A DNA stretch of 64,000 nucleotides, from contig NC_084886.1 in NCBI RefSeq assembly GCF_958979055.1, forward strand, positions 4,235,001 through 4,299,000, given 5' to 3'. This document shows positions 60,979-64,000 of the stretch, in pieces. The translations under genes were made by a program, and so were the position numbers. Positions within the stretch are counted from its first letter, which is position 1; each line of letters starts with the position of its first letter. The DNA is from Alnus glutinosa (taxonomy: Eukaryota; Streptophyta; Magnoliopsida; Fagales; Betulaceae). A model generated the notes under the pieces. The model had not been told where the DNA came from and made no database searches. It worked only from the letters and a program-made list of their open reading frames with translations.

Positions 60979-61645
60979 TGTTGGTACAGTTTCCGGTACG
61001 GTGACGTGTCGCCTTGTGATTCGTTGCCTTCCTCGATGTTCGTTCTCCTCGTAATCTGCAAAATAACAAACGGCTCGTCGGGGGTGCCGACCGGACCCCC
61101 ACTCCGATGCCTAAGTCAGTTCAAACTTATTTTCTGGAAAATATCAGTAATCTCAAGAGTTCGGAGAATCTGTCCTTTAATACCTGGCGTAGTAGTCTTA
61201 TTTATAGGCTCACAGTTATAAAACTGCTAAAATACTTGGAGCATAATCTGATTAGGAGTCCGAGTCCTAGATCACCTAGTCTTTAATTTTATCTTTCTAA
61301 TTAGGAGTTTGAGTCCTAGATCACATGGTCTTGAGTCTTCTCTTTCTAATTAGGAGTCTGAGTCCTAGATCACATGGTCTTGAGTCTTATCTTCATAGAA
61401 TTCAAATTGGGTAGTAGAGTCCAAACTGGATATGACACTCTCTTTAGCCAATGTCAAACTATTAGGTACCTTATCCCATATTTGATGGGATAGAAGTCTA
61501 TCTTGATATACTCGAGATATACGTCTTTTTAGAGATAACAACTGGTCTTTTACTTAGGTCTGATCTGGCCGGGTCAACCCGATGGGCTTAGCTCCCGGTA
61601 CTACCTTAGGCCCACGTGTCTTTGGAGCTGATTATTTCTCCAACA
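60979..61645 (-). mobile_element. 3' LTR of a Ty3/gypsy-type fossil, 667 bp
   Basis: On the minus strand it begins TGTTGGAGAAATAATC and ends ACTGTACCAACA, with TGTTGG/CCAACA inverted tips. A polypurine tract (AATTAGGGGGGTAAC) lies directly before it, which marks it as the 3' LTR of a minus-strand element. CCTATAAATAAG is a TATA box near 61200-61212; the GC-rich R/U5 part has ACTGACTTAGGCATCGGAGT, a string I associate with Ty3/gypsy TAT-lineage LTRs. Three tandem copies of a TGATCTAGGACTC-type unit sit just upstream of the TATA box. The outer flank is CTAGT. Age cannot be judged without the partner LTR. Confidence 0.72.
61250..61390 (-). repeat. Tandem units upstream of the LTR TATA box
   Basis: Three diverged copies of a block containing GAGTCCTAGATCAC and GGTCTTGAGTCTT-type sequence, with a period of about 50-57 bases. 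In the minus orientation they precede the LTR TATA box, where tandem units often act as enhancers. Confidence 0.72.
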
Positions 61646-64000
61646 GTTACCCCCCTAATTCTCTTATTTGAATTTAGAATGTAAGAGAATTAAATACCTC
61701 AATTTCTGAATCTGGATCTTCCATAATCTGTATCTGACAATTGCCGCCTCTTTCAAAGTAATTATGACGAATAATGCCTCGAATCTCTGGAAGGATTAGA
61801 ATTCCTGCTCCTTGTCGATCTAGAATTGCTGTCAGAGTTCTAATCGAGCTCTAGAATTGATGTCAGAGTTCTAATTGGACTCTGATCCTTTATTAGACTT
61901 CTAATCTGATATCTTCTTAGACTTCTGATCTGATCCTTCTTCTTATCTGATTGGACCATAAGTCCTATCCTGATTTCCCTGAAGTAGTTGCTAAATGTTT
62001 ATCTCCTCCTTGGATCGGGTTGAGTGGATCCAACTTGTGATCTGCCATAGTAATAATAGCAACTTCTCATAAATATCTTCTTCATAAATGCCTCCACATA
62101 ATATTGTCGGTCGGGCCAAAGTTGTGAAGATGATCTTCTACTCTCGGTAGGAGATGGATCGGACTGATGTAGTTGATTTCACCAAGATTGTGGTGAAATG
62201 CCACTCTGAGATAACACTTTGCGTACGACTTTCCTGAGATCAAGGTTCTGTCTGATAAAAATGGTAAACCGCTGAAGAAAAGGCTTAACATACCCGAAGC
62301 TTCTTCATCGGTAGTGCTTCGTAGACCGCTTCCACAAAAATCTCTCTTGGGGGGCTTCGGAGGCCCAAACTAGAGCTGAGGCTTTGGTTGTCCGAGACTT
62401 ATAACGACTAGGGGCTTTTGGTGGCCCGAGGTTTTGTGCTTGGCGTACTGAATCTTCTAATCTGAATACCATCTAGCTTGATCTCACCTGTGAATATCTT
62501 TATTTTCGAACTTTGTAATGTTTGAATTCTTTGTTATGGAAAAACTTTCTATGACAAATCAATTCTCACTTATCCTCTAATAACTCAATTCTCACTTATC
62601 CTCTAATAACTTGAACAAACAATCGGTTTGTGTAAGTTATGACCGAGGAGGATATGAAAAAATCTTTTAGAAGCGATGAACTTACTTGGTTATTTTTTGT
62701 AGAGGTGATATCCCCGTATGGTTTGTTATAGGGGTTGTCTCCCCGTATCTTTGTTCGAGTTGCTCCTGAGAGATCTTAATTTGAGAGTTTGGTGTAGCTT
62801 CGGTGATTTTGCCTTTGTAGAAGCTTTAACTTTGTTGAGCTACCCCCCATAACTTTAGTCCGCGACCGCGGGCTAAGTCGTTCGAGGCGGATAGTCAAGT
62901 CCTCTTAGTATCCTGGACGATGGTGTAGAAGAGATCTCGGAGTTCGGAGTGAGTCTCAGGGCTTCAACCTGTAAATACTTGAATTGATGATTTTTTAAAG
63001 AGGTTTTATCCTCATACTTTCCTGAAGCTTTTCATTCCTGAAACTCTGTCTTTCTAAACCTTTACCTTCCTGTTTGTCTTAATGAGCTACCCCCCATAAC
63101 TTTAGTCTGCGACAGCAGGTTAAGTCGTTCGAGGTGGGTAGTCAGGTCGCTGAGCTTTACCTTTCTTTTCGGAAATCTTTGTACCCTGTAAAAGACTTTA
63201 TATATCATAACTTGAAATCTTTACCTTTTAATTTCTTTATCTCCGAACGCTCCAATCTTTTAATGTCTGGAGACCTCCAACCGAGAGGTTTTCTTGTCTT
63301 GGTGTCCTTTCCATAACCATTTCGGGTTGTTCGAGGAAAGGACTCGGGCCAATTCTATCTTGGATGTTCTTGTCCTTCCGAAAACCTGCAATCCTGCCGT
63401 TGTATCCTTTGTTGGACTAACCGTTAGGTTTTTCTTGCTCTCGGTGTTGGATAGACCGAGAGACTTTCTTCTTGCTCTTGGTGTTGGACTAACCGAGAGG
63501 CTTTTTCTTTTTCTGCTCTCGGTGTTAGACTAACCGAGAGGCTTTTCTTGCTCTCGGTGTTGACTGACCGAGAGACTTTTCTTGCTCTCAGTGTTGACTG
63601 ACCGAGAGACTTTTCCTGCTCTCGGTGTTGACTGACCGAGAGACTTTTCCTGCTCTCGGTTTTGACTGACCGAGAGACTTTTCCTGCTCTCGGTGTTGAC
63701 TGACCGAGAGACTTTTCCTGCTCTCGGTGTTGACTGACCGAGAGGCTTTTCCTGCTCTCGGTGTTGGACTGACCGAGAGACTTTTCCTGCTCTCGGTGTT
63801 GACTGACCGAGAGACTTTTCCTGCTCTCGGTGTTGACTGACCGAGAGACTTTTCCTGCTCTCGGTTTTGGACTGACCGAGAGACTTTTCCTGCTCTCGGT
63901 GTTGACTGACCGAGAGACTTTTCCTGCTCTCGGTGTTGACTGACCGAGAGGCTTTTCCTGCTCTCGGTGTTGGACTGACCGAGAGACTTTTCCTGCTCTC
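61646..64000 (-). mobile_element. 3' non-coding interior of the Ty3/gypsy-type fossil
   Basis: Interior sequence between the 3' LTR and the window edge. I see no gag or pol domain. It is a patchwork of duplicated blocks: TCAATTCTCACTTATCCTCT at 62562 and 62589; a block with CTACCCCCCATAACTTTAGT at about 62850 and 63088; and the 34-bp hairpin array at 63436-64000. Long, repeat-rich non-coding DNA between pol and the 3' LTR is known in TAT/Ogre-lineage elements, which fits the LTR features. The rest of the element lies outside the window. Confidence 0.55.
63436..64000 (+). repeat. 34-bp tandem array of hairpin units (~16 units, runs off the window)
   Basis: The unit is CTGCTCTCGGTGTTGACTGA followed by CCGAGAGACTTTTC, usually 34 bases (35 when GGACTGACC is present). 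Within each unit CTCTCGGT and ACCGAGAG are perfect reverse complements around an 8- or 9-base loop, so every unit can form a stem. Units on the left are longer and more varied; those from about 63570 on are nearly identical. The array continues past the window end. Confidence 0.93.

Noticed and set aside
63294-63533. 79-codon frame at the start of the hairpin array
   Set aside because: It runs through tandem non-coding repeats of the retroelement interior; no family match.

Overview
This window looks like nuclear DNA of a dicot plant, probably a woody or rosid species, but nothing in it fixes the species. The genes have many short exons in AT-rich introns with GT..AG borders. Non-coding DNA is full of A/T runs, and small DNA transposons, SINEs, a LINE tail and Ty3/gypsy-type sequence fill the spaces. 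All gene models below were spliced by hand from reading frame, GT..AG borders, exon phase and remembered protein families; no search was run.

Layout. 1-6177: intergenic, with a G-box/E2F/TATA cluster near 5.4-5.6 kb. 6178-8357 (-): cyclin D1 (CYCD1;1 type). 8.4-20.6 kb: transposon-rich intergenic DNA with a 1.3 kb hAT element, a Mutator-type MITE with perfect target duplications and an 860 bp TAA-flanked element carrying a GC-rich minisatellite. 20646-20719 (-): tRNA-Val(AAC). 20853-25118 (+): chloroplast RRM protein of the RBD1 type. 26699-33534 (+): RNase H1 with a hybrid-binding domain. 34612-34684 (+) tRNA-Phe(GAA) and 35717-35790 (+) tRNA-Asn(GUU). 36231-38314 (+): DCC/DUF393 protein of the DCC1 type. 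39014-40991 (-): PRIN2. 41873-48908 (-): DNA polymerase lambda. 49.7-50.2 kb: LINE tail with a hAT MITE inside it. 50381-56563 (+): DEAD-box helicase RH22. 57978-58461: hAT element. 59841-60635 (-): C-terminal exon of a UGT74-type glycosyltransferase. 60979-64000: 3' part of a minus-strand Ty3/gypsy-type fossil, running off the window.

Genes together. Four products are predicted to act on organellar nucleic acids or transcription: RBD1-like (23S rRNA), RH22 (23S-4.5S maturation and 50S assembly), PRIN2 (plastid-encoded polymerase) and RNase H1 (RNA:DNA hybrids, organelle-type N-terminus). Pol lambda is a nuclear repair polymerase, CYCD1 drives G1/S entry, and the DCC protein looks mitochondrial. 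Two neighbour pairs, CYCD1;1/RBD1 and POLL/PRIN2, also have adjacent locus numbers in Arabidopsis as I remember them (At1g70210/At1g70200 and At1g10520/At1g10522). That supports the identifications and points to ancient microsynteny. I see no CRISPR, operon or clearly new multi-gene system; the most unusual structures are in the repeats.
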